A stretch of 64,000 nt of DNA from TM7 phylum sp. oral taxon 348. GTDB taxonomy: Bacteria > Patescibacteriota > Saccharimonadia > Saccharimonadales > Saccharimonadaceae. Below are positions 1 through 8,002 of this stretch, in pieces (within the stretch, counting starts at the first letter, position 1; the number at the start of each line of letters is the position of its first letter). Both the position numbers and the translations under genes were made by a program. The notes under the pieces are model-generated. The model had not been told where the DNA came from. It saw nothing but the letters and a program-made list of their open reading frames with translations, and did no database searches. The DNA lies in assembly GCA_007845485.1 (NCBI GenBank), contig SDRW01000001.1, positions 248,001 to 312,000 on the forward strand. Direction: 5' to 3'.

Positions 1-1150
1 CATCATCAAATGTACGTCTAGTATACGACAAATTATTCTGCAATTTTTCTAATTTTAATTTATCACCAACCTTAGGTAATAACCCGTTGAACATATCGCT
101 TAAGACTTCTCTTTCTTCATCTAAAAGATCTTGTGGATCACGTGTAACTTCAATTTCATAATGCATAGTTCTTAAAATTTTACTCTTGCCTGTCTCGTAA
201 ATTTTAATGTAATGACGCACAGCAAAATCCAAAATCTGGGCAGCCATAGTAGAGCCTTTTAGAGTATCATGGCGGCGTAAAATATTAGCTGATACTTTTA
301 TACTAGTGTTTTTAGGTGGAATATATTCGGGTGTAATCGGATCTAATTCAGACTTTCGACCAATAGAAGCATAGTAAGATATTGACAGCCAGATGATAAT
401 AATTATCCCAGGGATACTAACAAGTATCTGCAAAAACAACCAATTCTCAAATAACTGTTCGGCTAAAGTTTTCTGATATGGAGTAAAGGTACCTGATTTA
501 AAACCTAACGCTATAGTTACTCCCTCGCCTCGAGATAAAGCACCTCCTAAAAATTTAATATCGTTTTTATCATCAATAAAGTCGCAACGGGTTGTTGATC
601 CGTGGCTACCTTTATAACAATTAGGCGCAGATTGACGGGCAGCAGCAATTTTATCACTGAGTCTTATATTAATTCTTGAATTTGAAATCGGAACTCGCCA
701 TTCATTACCAATCACATCCCAATAGAATTCATCTCTCTTTGTATCACTATAATATTTAGTCACGTCACGTTGGCTATATTTTATAATATAGGTTTTTTTA
801 CCCTCTACATAAGTATCTTTATCACCAATCCTAAGCTCATCATCCTTCCATTTATATTGCAAGGCGTTACCGTTTTCATCCGTAACTGATTCAAGTATGA
901 AATTAGTTGAATGACCATCATAACTTTTTACAAAAGTTGGCGCAATTCCATGATTTTGATTTGGTGGAAAATCGGCAGTTATACGCCAAGTCGCTTTTAG
1001 TGAAGAGCGACCTTCATTGTCACGCCCAAGCTCATAATCGGCATCAAAAGTTTTTATATTAAAATTATCAGCTGATGCGACGCAAATTCCACAGTTTACG
1101 CCAAAAGCTATAAAACTTGCAAGTATCAAACCTAAAAATAACTTCTTCAT
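1..1150 (-). CDS. DUF2207 family membrane protein (C-terminus cut by window edge)
   Basis: Open reading frame running off the left edge; the ATG at 1150 is followed by a signal peptide (MKKLFLGLILASFIAFG). A long extracytoplasmic beta-rich region comes next, with motifs such as EFYWDVIGNEW, the typical DUF2207 signature. One strongly hydrophobic membrane segment lies near residues 240-265 and is followed by a cytoplasmic part (SANILRRHDTLKGSTMAAQILDFA in outline) that resembles the start of the DUF2207 C-terminal region. The family is an uncharacterised bacterial envelope protein common in Patescibacteria and Firmicutes. About 383 residues are visible and the second membrane region expected for the family lies outside the window. 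Family assignment is good; function is unknown. Confidence 0.8.
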   Translation of the reverse strand, partial: MKKLFLGLILASFIAFGVNCGICVASADNFNIKTFDADYELGRDNEGRSSLKATWRITADFPPNQNHGIAPTFVKSYDGHSTNFILESVTDENGNALQYKWKDDELRIGDKDTYVEGKKTYIIKYSQRDVTKYYSDTKRDEFYWDVIGNEWRVPISNSRINIRLSDKIAAARQSAPNCYKGSHGSTTRCDFIDDKNDIKFLGGALSRGEGVTIALGFKSGTFTPYQKTLAEQLFENWLFLQILVSIPGIIIIIWLSISYYASIGRKSELDPITPEYIPPKNTSIKVSANILRRHDTLKGSTMAAQILDFAVRHYIKIYETGKSKILRTMHYEIEVTRDPQDLLDEEREVLSDMFNGLLPKVGDKLKLEKLQNNLSYTRRTFDD

Positions 1151-1221
1151 ATACTATATTATATATTACATCATGAGCAATAAACCTAGTTTTAATTAAA
1201 GATTTATATTTATCGTAAAAG

Positions 1222-1230
1222 TGTTATAAT
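1222..1230 (+). promoter_or_regulatory. extended -10 promoter for the sugar transferase gene
   Basis: TGT followed by TATAAT (TATAAT at 1225-1230). No convincing -35 box is seen. The predicted start of transcription is at about 1237, so the leader before the ATG at 1240 would be only about 3 bases and no Shine-Dalgarno site can fit. Confidence 0.55.
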
Positions 1231-1239
1231 TAACGTAAT

Positions 1240-2676
1240 ATGCTCGGCAGAAACTCACGCTATTATAGTTTATTCCTGCTACTAGTTGATAGCTTTGTAA
1301 TCTTACTAGCACTTTGCTTATCTTATATTTTGCGGGTTTTATATGATGCTAGACCTTTAGCGTCAGAAGTGTACGCCTTAGAATATTTATCTGGATTATT
1401 ATCTGTAATTCCATTTTGGATTACTGCATTAGCGCTGCTTGGCCTATACCAATCCGAGGTCTATAATCGCAGATTACTAGAATGGAGTAGATTGGCAGCT
1501 GGGTCAATTATAGGAGTTTTACTCATTCTAGGATGGGAATTTATTACTAAAAATAGTCTATTTCCAGCACGTTTAGTGGCTGTTTATTCTCTGATCGGTA
1601 GCTTCACCTTGCTAGTTATTGAGCGTGAATTCTTACGCTGGTTACGATCACAATTATTCAAATATAACATAGGCACAAACAGAGTTTTATTAATTGGATC
1701 TTCTTCGGCTGTAGCAGATATAGCTAAAAATTTAGCAGATACAAAAAAGAGTGGCTATAAAATAGTAGCAATTGCTGGGCCAAAAAGCGCTCTCCCAGAA
1801 GACATAAATGTAATACACTATCCTCAAGTTGAATCAGCTCTAAAATTTATTGATTCTAATCATATCACAACAATAATTCAAACCGACCTGTATGATAATC
1901 ATTCACGTAACCAAAAAATACTCGCCGCGGCACAAACTCGCCATATTAGCTACAATTTTATCCCTGGTGAGCCAGAGTTCTATTCTGGTAAAAATACTAT
2001 TGATGTATTTTTAGGGTATCCGATGATTTCTGTTAGTCAAACACCTTTGGTAGGCTGGGGAGAAATAGCGAAATTATTTTTTGATACGATAACCAGTTTT
2101 ATAGCTATTGTAATATTATCTCCTGTTTTTGTAATTCTGTATATTTTACAAAAAATCCTTAATCCTGGACCAGCGCTCTATATATCAAAACGTTTAAGTC
2201 GTTTTTCTGAGCCAGTTAATTTATATAAATTCCGATCAATGTCTGCAAAGTATGGCAAAAAAGATGCTGCTGATGAATTTGAGGAAATGGGTAGACCAGA
2301 TTTAGCAGAAGAATATCGTAAAAATCATAAAGTTTCAAATGACCCGCGCATAACTAAATTTGGTAAATTTTTACGTAGTACCTCATTGGATGAATTACCA
2401 CAATTATTTAATGTACTAAAGGGTGATTTAAGCATGGTTGGCCCGAGACCAATCTTGCCGCAAGAATCTAAATTTAATCGCAACAAAACAGCTCTACTGC
2501 ACAGCGTAAAGTCAGGCGTCACTGGTCTTTGGCAAGTTTCTGGGCGCAGTAATTTAAGTTTTGAAGAGCGTATTGAATTAGAACTTTTTTACGCACAGAA
2601 TTGGAGTTTTTGGTTAGATATTAAAATCCTATTTAAGACGGTTGCTGTAGTGTTACGTAAAACAGGGGCTAAATAG
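1240..2676 (+). CDS. polyprenyl glycosylphosphotransferase (WbaP/CpsE-type initiating sugar transferase)
   Basis: The enzyme transfers a sugar-1-phosphate from a nucleotide sugar to undecaprenyl phosphate, the first membrane step of capsule or exopolysaccharide assembly. The N-terminal ~110 residues hold four to five hydrophobic segments. A central Rossmann-like CoA_binding_3 domain follows (RVLLIGSSSAVADIA), then another membrane helix near residue 280-300 and the catalytic PF02397 domain. Diagnostic motifs are visible: YKFRSM (329-334), DELPQL (384-389) and MVGPRP (399-404). At 478 residues the length is normal. It abuts the GT4 gene without a gap (stop 2676, ATG 2677), so the two are translated from one message and probably build the same surface glycan. 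Confidence 0.92.
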   Translation: MLGRNSRYYSLFLLLVDSFVILLALCLSYILRVLYDARPLASEVYALEYLSGLLSVIPFWITALALLGLYQSEVYNRRLLEWSRLAAGSIIGVLLILGWEFITKNSLFPARLVAVYSLIGSFTLLVIEREFLRWLRSQLFKYNIGTNRVLLIGSSSAVADIAKNLADTKKSGYKIVAIAGPKSALPEDINVIHYPQVESALKFIDSNHITTIIQTDLYDNHSRNQKILAAAQTRHISYNFIPGEPEFYSGKNTIDVFLGYPMISVSQTPLVGWGEIAKLFFDTITSFIAIVILSPVFVILYILQKILNPGPALYISKRLSRFSEPVNLYKFRSMSAKYGKKDAADEFEEMGRPDLAEEYRKNHKVSNDPRITKFGKFLRSTSLDELPQLFNVLKGDLSMVGPRPILPQESKFNRNKTALLHSVKSGVTGLWQVSGRSNLSFEERIELELFYAQNWSFWLDIKILFKTVAVVLRKTGAK

Positions 2677-3801
2677 ATGAATAAACAATCACCAAAGATT
2701 GCCATAGTTTGTGATTTTTTATGTACTATGGGAGGCGCTGAAAATGTAGTTTTAGCACTACACGAAGCTTTTCCTGAAGCACCAATCTACACTGCTATCT
2801 ATGAAGAATCTAAAGTACCAGCATTTAAAAATATTAATATTAGGACATCTTATTTACAAAAGCTGCCTCATTTATTGCGTAAATATAACAAACTTTTTCC
2901 CACACTTGCGGTTAAAGCAATGCGCGCTCTCGATTTAAGTGATTTTGATATTATAATTACAAGCTCATATCTTCATGGACATCAAGTAACTAAAACAAGA
3001 CAAAATCAAGTTATAATAAATTACTGCCATACTCCACCACGATACTATTGGAGTCATTATCAAGAATATCTAAAAGATCCAGGTTATGGAAAATTAAATC
3101 CTATTATTAAGTTTTTGATGCCTTTACTTATACCTCGTCAGCGTAAATTAGATTTAGAAGCCGCCAATAATGTCGACATTTTTATAGCAAACTCTACTGA
3201 AACCGCCAAAAGAATTAAAAAATACTATAAGCGTAGTTCTAAAGTAATTCATCCGCCAGTAGATATTGATAGATTTAAACCAAAAAAACAACGTGAGGAT
3301 TACTATGTAACAATTGGACGCCAACTTCCATATAAGCGCTACGATCTGGCAGTGCAAGCAGCTACAATCCTAAAGAAAAAGTTGATTGTTTTTGGCAATG
3401 GTCCTGTACACGATAAACTCGTCGGTATGGCTGGTGATAGTATTGAATTTAGAACTGATAGGTTTGGGGATGCATCCGATTTAGAATATGAAAAAATTAT
3501 CACCAGAGCCCGTGGCTTTATTTACCCAGCAGAAGAAGATTTTGGTATAGTAACAGTAGAAGCACTTGCCGCTGGAGCGCCAGTTATAGGATTAGGTAAA
3601 GCAGGCACACTTGATATAGTAAAAGATGGTGAGACTGGTGTTTTATTTAGTAGCCAAGATGTCAAGAGTATAATAGATGCTATTACAAAAGCGGAATCTA
3701 CTAGTTTTTCACAAAACAAAATACGAGAAAGTGCCAAAAAATTTGATAAGAAAATTTTCTTAAATAAAATAAGAGAAGTTGTTAAAGATAACTGTAAATA
3801 A
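2677..3801 (+). CDS. glycosyltransferase family 4 (GT4)
   Basis: A GT-B retaining glycosyltransferase that probably adds the second or a later sugar to the lipid-linked glycan begun by the upstream gene. The N-terminal acceptor domain starts with IAIVCDFLCTMGGAENVV, with the glycine-rich GGAE loop. The C-terminal donor domain contains the EX7E motif at E287-E295 (EDFGIVTVE), followed by ALAAGAPVIG, all typical of GT4/Glycos_transf_1. Its 374 residues are standard length. The start codon directly follows the sugar transferase stop. Sugar and acceptor specificity cannot be told from the sequence. Confidence 0.92.
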   Translation: MNKQSPKIAIVCDFLCTMGGAENVVLALHEAFPEAPIYTAIYEESKVPAFKNINIRTSYLQKLPHLLRKYNKLFPTLAVKAMRALDLSDFDIIITSSYLHGHQVTKTRQNQVIINYCHTPPRYYWSHYQEYLKDPGYGKLNPIIKFLMPLLIPRQRKLDLEAANNVDIFIANSTETAKRIKKYYKRSSKVIHPPVDIDRFKPKKQREDYYVTIGRQLPYKRYDLAVQAATILKKKLIVFGNGPVHDKLVGMAGDSIEFRTDRFGDASDLEYEKIITRARGFIYPAEEDFGIVTVEALAAGAPVIGLGKAGTLDIVKDGETGVLFSSQDVKSIIDAITKAESTSFSQNKIRESAKKFDKKIFLNKIREVVKDNCK

Positions 3802-3818
3802 TTTAATTATCAATATTG

Positions 3819-3847
3819 TTGACACGTCTTTACTATCTTGATACAAT
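3819..3847 (+). promoter_or_regulatory. consensus sigma-70 promoter of the initiator tRNA
   Basis: TTGACA (3819-3824), a 17-base spacer, then TACAAT (3842-3847). The tRNA begins 15 bases after the -10 box. This is one of the best -35/-10 pairs in the window, as expected for a stable RNA gene. Confidence 0.8.
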
Positions 3848-3861
3848 TACTTAAGTAATAT

Positions 3862-3938
<77 letters not shown>

Positions 3939-3949
3939 AGAAAGATTTC

Positions 3950-3972
3950 AAAGGTTCCTCGGAACCTTTTTT
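3950..3972 (+). terminator. Rho-independent terminator after tRNA-fMet
   Basis: AAAGGTTCC, loop TC, GGAACCTTT, running into a T-tract, 12 bases after the tRNA end. Confidence 0.8.
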
Positions 3973-4020
3973 GTTTAGGAACACCCTACAAAGTGCGCTG
4001 ATTAACTACAAAATAGATAT

Positions 4021-4185
4021 TTATCGCTCAAGGCAAGATACTTCTGTCTCAAGCCTACGAGATTCTTCGTCAAAGCGAGCCTGAGCGGAGTCTTTATCGT
4101 CATAGAATTCTGACTTCGTTTCAACATAATTACCCAAGCAAAAGGCTTTGTAGTAAACAACTTGATATCTATTATCGTCTAGCTC
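4021..4185 (-). pseudogene. coding remnant, family not recognised
   Basis: A 54-codon open frame that reads like protein (for example VVYYKAFCLGNYVETKSEFY, then acidic/arginine-rich residues before TAA). It is preceded directly by an in-frame TAG and has no usable ATG, GTG or TTG start. It lies in the 554-base gap between tRNA-fMet and the flavoprotein gene. I read it as the C-terminal relic of a lost gene. It could be chance, but the codon choice resembles real genes. No function can be given. Confidence 0.35.
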
Positions 4186-4247
4186 CTACAACTCAAGCGA
4201 GGCGTGTGTTTAATCAACCCACCTAACCCCAACCTATACCGTAAATA

Positions 4248-4454
4248 TCATTCATTAATCAATATTACTTTAGGGATGTTTGAGTGGTGATTATTTACTA
4301 CTTCTTTGGCAACTTTACCATTCTCAATAAGCTCCGTTAGGAATATTACTCTCTCGCTTGGGTTAGTATCCTTGTAGCTAAACTCTTTGTCGGCTAGTAG
4401 TTGTTGAGTGTCTTCTATGTTTATATATATCTCAGATAGATAGATGTTGTTATT
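4248..4454 (-). pseudogene. coding remnant, family not recognised
   Basis: A 68-codon open frame containing DTQQLLADKEFSYKDTNPSE and ending VILINE before TGA. It looks like genuine protein sequence but has an in-frame TAA immediately upstream and no start codon. With the fragment at 4021-4185, it fills most of the gap after tRNA-fMet, so this gap appears to be the residue of deleted or decayed genes rather than regulatory DNA. Family not recognised. Confidence 0.35.
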
Positions 4455-4492
4455 TTACCATTAAAATATAATTAGAATTCAAAAGCGTATTA

Positions 4493-5875
4493 TTAGCGTA
4501 TAGCACGAGATGCCGCAACTCGAATTGCTTCACTCCAACTTAAAAATGCATGCGGCATATTAGCCAAATCTTCTACTGTCATATTTTGCCGAATTGCTAG
4601 CGAAATTTCATGTATCATATCTGAAGCATTCGGGGCGACTATCGTACCTCCGATTATAATACCTTTTTTATTGGCCACAATCTTTACAAAACCATGTCTA
4701 AAATCACTAGTGTTACTACGAGCAACCGTATGAAGAGGTGCTAATCCAGTACGAACATGTAGATCTCGCCTAATACACTCATTTTCTGTTATACCAGCAG
4801 ATGCAATTTCTGGAAAAGTATAAGTTACACGAGGCAGCCCCAGGTAATCTGGCTCTACCTGGCTGCGTGGATGTAAAATATTGTTTGCAACCACCCTGCC
4901 TTCAATCAAAGATGCGTGGGTAGATCTAGCGCCACCCTCTAACACATCTCCAGCAGCATAAATATTTGAAGAATTAGTTTGCAGATATTTATTAACTTCA
5001 ATACCATCTTGATTATATGTAACCCCAACATTACCAAGCCCTAAATCTGTTTCTGGTACGCGGCCAGTAGCTACTAAAACCGCTTCAACCTTTACAGTGT
5101 TATTCACACCCCCGCGGACATAAGTTACACGTTTATTTACACCATCTTTTTCGATTAATAGCGTACGAGTTTGCGTCAGAACTTCTATATCTCTTTGTTT
5201 AGAAAAAATATTATCAAGTAAAACGCCTACATCTTCATCTTCGTTTGGTAATAAACGACCAGCAATATCTGAAATATACACTTTTATACCAAGCTCAGAC
5301 ATTAGCTGAGCTAATTCAACTCCAGTCTTTCCAGCACCAACTATATACAAGCTTCGGGGTGGTCGCACAATATCAAACAGGTTGCGGGGCGTCAAATAAT
5401 CAATACTTTCAATCCCCTGAATGTCTGGAATTTTCCACTTAGATCCAGTCGCTACAATAAAATACCTGGCAGTCAGACTCTTACGTCCAGCCATAATCTC
5501 ATGCTGAGATATAAAATGTGCTCGCCCAGCAAAAATATCGATTCCTTCTTCTTGATAGAATTCCTTATTTTGAGATGCACCAGTCCGCTTTATCGAAATA
5601 TTTCTCCAATTCTGAAGTGCTGGAAAGTTATAACTTAAAGCAGAACTTCGAATACCAAATCGAGTGGCACGTTTAGACTCATCATACAAATGTGCAACAT
5701 TTAGCAAAGCATTAGTTGGAACATCACCCCAGTTAGAAGATTCGCCGCCAAATTTATCATATTCTATGATAGCAACCTTTTTACCACCATGGGCAGCAAT
5801 TGTAGCCGCCGAACTGCCCGCTGCGCCCGATCCTATGACGATAATATCGTAATCATACTTCTGCTTTATTGCCAT
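4493..5875 (-). CDS. class I pyridine nucleotide-disulfide oxidoreductase-like flavoprotein lacking the redox cysteines
   Basis: Overall fold of dihydrolipoamide dehydrogenase/mercuric reductase (460 residues). The FAD-binding GSGAAG is at 15-20, the NAD(P)-binding motif is IVGAGKTGVELAQ, the second FAD motif is YAAGDV, and a C-terminal dimerisation domain follows. The family's active-site GGTCLNxGCxP is replaced by GGESSNWGDVP, so both catalytic cysteines are gone (Ser46, Asp51). The C-terminal HAHPTxSE catalytic dyad reads HAFLSWSE, so the active His is Phe. A dithiol reaction is therefore unlikely; the protein may be an NAD(P)H:acceptor flavin reductase or a sensor. The gene lies 13 bases downstream of the ATP-cone gene and probably forms an operon with it. 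The frame is intact, so it is not a simple pseudogene. Confidence 0.85.
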   Translation of the reverse strand: MAIKQKYDYDIIVIGSGAAGSSAATIAAHGGKKVAIIEYDKFGGESSNWGDVPTNALLNVAHLYDESKRATRFGIRSSALSYNFPALQNWRNISIKRTGASQNKEFYQEEGIDIFAGRAHFISQHEIMAGRKSLTARYFIVATGSKWKIPDIQGIESIDYLTPRNLFDIVRPPRSLYIVGAGKTGVELAQLMSELGIKVYISDIAGRLLPNEDEDVGVLLDNIFSKQRDIEVLTQTRTLLIEKDGVNKRVTYVRGGVNNTVKVEAVLVATGRVPETDLGLGNVGVTYNQDGIEVNKYLQTNSSNIYAAGDVLEGGARSTHASLIEGRVVANNILHPRSQVEPDYLGLPRVTYTFPEIASAGITENECIRRDLHVRTGLAPLHTVARSNTSDFRHGFVKIVANKKGIIIGGTIVAPNASDMIHEISLAIRQNMTVEDLANMPHAFLSWSEAIRVAASRAIR

Positions 5876-5888
5876 AACCCCTCCTTTT

Positions 5889-6170
5889 TTAGATGATATT
5901 CTTATATTGTTTATAGATATATGCAGCGTCTGGTTGGTAAATTAGTAACTTTTCGTACGCAGCCTGTCTGATATCTCTTGATGTAATTACTTCTTTATTA
6001 TTTAGCCACTTATTAACGTCATGAACAACTAAATTAGAAATCTGCCTAGATTCACCTTTTGGTAAATTTATACTTAAACAGGCTGAATCAATACTTTTTT
6101 GTAACTTTTTAGAATCAAAATCCTCCTGATCCCGATTAGATATTTTTATAACCCTTACTATTTTATTCAT
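5889..6170 (-). CDS. stand-alone ATP-cone domain protein
   Basis: A 93-residue protein that is little more than one ATP-cone (PF03477), the ATP/dATP-binding regulatory domain of ribonucleotide reductases and NrdR. Visible family features are VRVIKISNRDQEDFD followed by the helical segment ending ITSRDIRQAAYEKLL and AAYIYKQYKNI. There is no zinc ribbon (as in NrdR) and no reductase domain. It overlaps the upstream membrane-protein gene by 4 bases (6167-6170) and is followed by the cysteine-less flavoprotein, so all three are probably co-translated. A nucleotide-sensing role is inferred from the domain only. Confidence 0.75.
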   Translation of the reverse strand: MNKIVRVIKISNRDQEDFDSKKLQKSIDSACLSINLPKGESRQISNLVVHDVNKWLNNKEVITSRDIRQAAYEKLLIYQPDAAYIYKQYKNII

Positions 6171-6880
6171 AGTAGAACTCTAACCGCTAAAACCTCACTC
6201 GCATAGACAAAAAATCCTACTGCCAGCATTATCGATCCAGTCATAAGCTGAATGAAACGCTTATTTTCTTCACGCCATTTTTGGATTCGGCTAAGTTTAT
6301 TTTGTTTATTTACAAGAATACAAACGACCACAAGTGGTAATACTGAAATCAATATATAAAGCGCTACTCCACTAATTTGTAGGGCTATTGGCATATTTAT
6401 AATAAATAAAATCGAAACGACAATCGGCGCGAGTAAAAATATAATTTCACCAACTACACTAGAAATTCCAAGAGAAAACGCTTCGCCGTTACTTTTGGTT
6501 TTACTACATCTCCTTGTTAGATATTCAGCCATAAAACGAGGTATCCACAAAATAGTACCCTTACCTGGACGAAAATAAAACAACCAAACAGCCACGCCAA
6601 TTATAATAAGCGCTGAACATGCAGTTGCCCATAGTACAATCTGTAAAATACCATAATGAATCATTGTATTAGCCATGTAAATACCAGACGTAAGTAATAA
6701 AAAAGTCATGAAAATAACTCCTAAAACAAAAGATATTACCAAACTAACTAATTTCTGGTGTGATTGCTGAGTCCCAAGCGAGTGTCCGCTCATTAAAGTT
6801 AAAGTACTAATACTAAGTTGAAAACTAGCATGAATAGTAGCCGCTAGTGCAATCATGATAAACGAAGTTATGTAATCCAT
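6167..6880 (-). CDS. six-TM membrane protein, LysE/DsbD-like
   Basis: 237 residues with about six strongly hydrophobic helices. The first helix pair (ALAATIHASFQLSISTLTLM) and the later SLGISSVVGEIIFLLAPIVV resemble the repeated helices of the LysE/cytochrome c biogenesis (DsbD-beta) superfamily, but no paired cysteines for electron transfer are seen in the helices. First gene of a three-gene operon with the ATP-cone protein and the flavoprotein. It could be a small-molecule exporter. Superfamily assignment is tentative. Confidence 0.6.
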   Translation of the reverse strand: MDYITSFIMIALAATIHASFQLSISTLTLMSGHSLGTQQSHQKLVSLVISFVLGVIFMTFLLLTSGIYMANTMIHYGILQIVLWATACSALIIIGVAVWLFYFRPGKGTILWIPRFMAEYLTRRCSKTKSNGEAFSLGISSVVGEIIFLLAPIVVSILFIINMPIALQISGVALYILISVLPLVVVCILVNKQNKLSRIQKWREENKRFIQLMTGSIMLAVGFFVYASEVLAVRVLL

Positions 6881-7036
6881 GTCTGTTTTCCTATTACCCT
6901 TACGTTTATTTATACCATAAGTTTACCTCTATAGTCAAAGATTATTAAGTACCAACTTTCATATTACTCTTGATTTTTTATAAATTTTATGCTTAAATAG
7001 TATTGTTAAAAAATAAAATAAAAAGGAAATTTAAAA

Positions 7037-7213
7037 ATGAAACTCCAATACGAACTATTGCCTAGTGATAGTCAACTAAATGGCGACTTACATGTGCGAG
7101 ATATAACTAGTGCAGATCGTCACGAAACAAAGCGAAGACTAGATTTTATTACAGCAAAATTAGCAAACAAGGCACTTCGTGATATTGAATTATCAGTTGA
7201 TATCAATGCTTAA
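7037..7213 (+). CDS. small protein of 58 residues, unknown
   Basis: ATG at 7037, preceded by AAAGGAAA (a purine-rich ribosome-binding site) about 8 bases upstream. The product starts MKLQYELLPSDSQLNGDLHV and ends in SVDINA. It is charged, soluble and predicted helical in its second half (HETKRRLDFITAKLANKALR). It stands alone between a divergent membrane-protein gene and tRNA-Met. Codon use and the ribosome-binding site support a real gene. No family recognised. Confidence 0.6.
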   Translation: MKLQYELLPSDSQLNGDLHVRDITSADRHETKRRLDFITAKLANKALRDIELSVDINA

Positions 7214-7229
7214 GATCTAGCTTGTCTAC

Positions 7230-7258
7230 TTGAATTTACTCTATAAATCCGCTATACT
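7230..7258 (+). promoter_or_regulatory. promoter of tRNA-Met
   Basis: TTGAAT (7230-7235), a 17-base spacer, TATACT (7253-7258). The tRNA starts 12 bases after the -10 box. Confidence 0.7.
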
Positions 7259-7269
7259 ACCATTTATAT

Positions 7270-7346
7270 GGCAGCGTAGCTCAGTTGGTTAGAGCGTAGG
7301 ACTCATAAGCCTAAGGTCACAGGTTCAATCCCTGTCGCTGCTACCA
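7270..7346 (+). tRNA. tRNA-Met (CAT), elongator
   Basis: 77 bases including encoded CCA (7344-7346). The acceptor GGCAGCG pairs with CGCTGCT, closed by a G-U pair, and the anticodon loop is CTCATAA. The D-arm (AGCTCAGTTGGTTAGAGC) and variable region (AGGTCACAGG) match bacterial elongator tRNA-Met rather than the initiator: the first acceptor base is paired and the anticodon stem lacks the GGG/CCC run. Confidence 0.92.
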
Positions 7347-7360
7347 AGTTTGTTTATATT

Positions 7361-7386
7361 ATGTTACCAGAATTAACTGGTAACAT
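7361..7386 (+). terminator. Rho-independent terminator after tRNA-Met
   Basis: Perfect 10-bp stem ATGTTACCAG / CTGGTAACAT with a 6-base loop, followed by TTTTATTTAT. Confidence 0.85.
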
Positions 7387-7411
7387 TTTATTTATAACTT
7401 AATAACTCCCG

Positions 7412-7843
7412 CTACTTACGAGCATTACCTCCAAATAAAAAATTCATCCATTGTTGCAAATTGCTAGGAGGAGGGGTTTCCTTTTTTTCTAAAGGAACTA
7501 AATTCTCATTGTTATTATCTGGGGAATTTGCAGGCAAAATTAGTAATTTTTCACCAGGATCACCATAACCAATACGTTGTCTAACTGCTAGTTTCTGGTA
7601 TTCCTCGCTTTTTAGATAACTCTGCTCATACTCCAGCGTCTTCATTTCAAGTTCGATAAGCTTTGCTTCTCTCTGTTTATACTCAACTTGGCGTCTAAGT
7701 TCATAATTTTTCTGCATTGACTGAACAGACCCAGCCAAAAAGCAAAACACAACCATAGCTGCGCCTATTATTGTTAAAAACTCACGCGTAGGATAACGGT
7801 ATTTTATCTGATACCAAAGTCGCCGCATTTTTACACTAAACAT
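7412..7843 (-). CDS. FtsB/DivIC-like septum formation initiator protein
   Basis: 143 residues: a short basic cytoplasmic N-terminus, one transmembrane helix (FLTIIGAAMVVFCFLAG, about residues 22-40), a coiled coil (about 45-85, LRRQVEYKQREAKLIELEM) and the family's conserved end LAVRQRIGYGDPGEKLLILP. A proline/asparagine-rich tail follows. This is the DivIC/FtsB arrangement: a bitopic divisome protein that pairs with an FtsL partner to activate septal peptidoglycan synthesis. A TATAAT box lies seven bases upstream of the start (7851-7856). It lies between two tRNA genes on the other strand. Confidence 0.85.
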   Translation of the reverse strand: MFSVKMRRLWYQIKYRYPTREFLTIIGAAMVVFCFLAGSVQSMQKNYELRRQVEYKQREAKLIELEMKTLEYEQSYLKSEEYQKLAVRQRIGYGDPGEKLLILPANSPDNNNENLVPLEKKETPPPSNLQQWMNFLFGGNARK

Positions 7844-7892
7844 CTGTTTTATTATAGCTTAATTGAAAATTTTGCGCTATAATATGGTGCAT

Positions 7893-7968
7893 GGGGGTGT
7901 AGCTCAGCGGTCAGAGCAGCGGGCTCATAACCTGTTGGTCGCTGGTTCGATCCCAGCCACCCCCACCA
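7893..7968 (+). tRNA. tRNA with CAT anticodon, probably tRNA-Ile2 (lysidine-modified)
   Basis: 76 bases with encoded CCA (7966-7968). The acceptor stem GGGGGTG/CACCCCC is fully paired, the anticodon loop is CTCATAA, and the variable/T region TTGGTCGCTGGTTC is as in bacterial tRNA-Ile2. It lacks initiator features. Since the window already has initiator and elongator Met tRNAs, this third CAT gene most likely reads AUA after TilS converts C34 to lysidine. A TATAAT box is at 7878-7883. Confidence 0.9.
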
Positions 7969-8002
7969 TTTCAGAATTTTATAAATCATATTAGATACTA
8001 TA

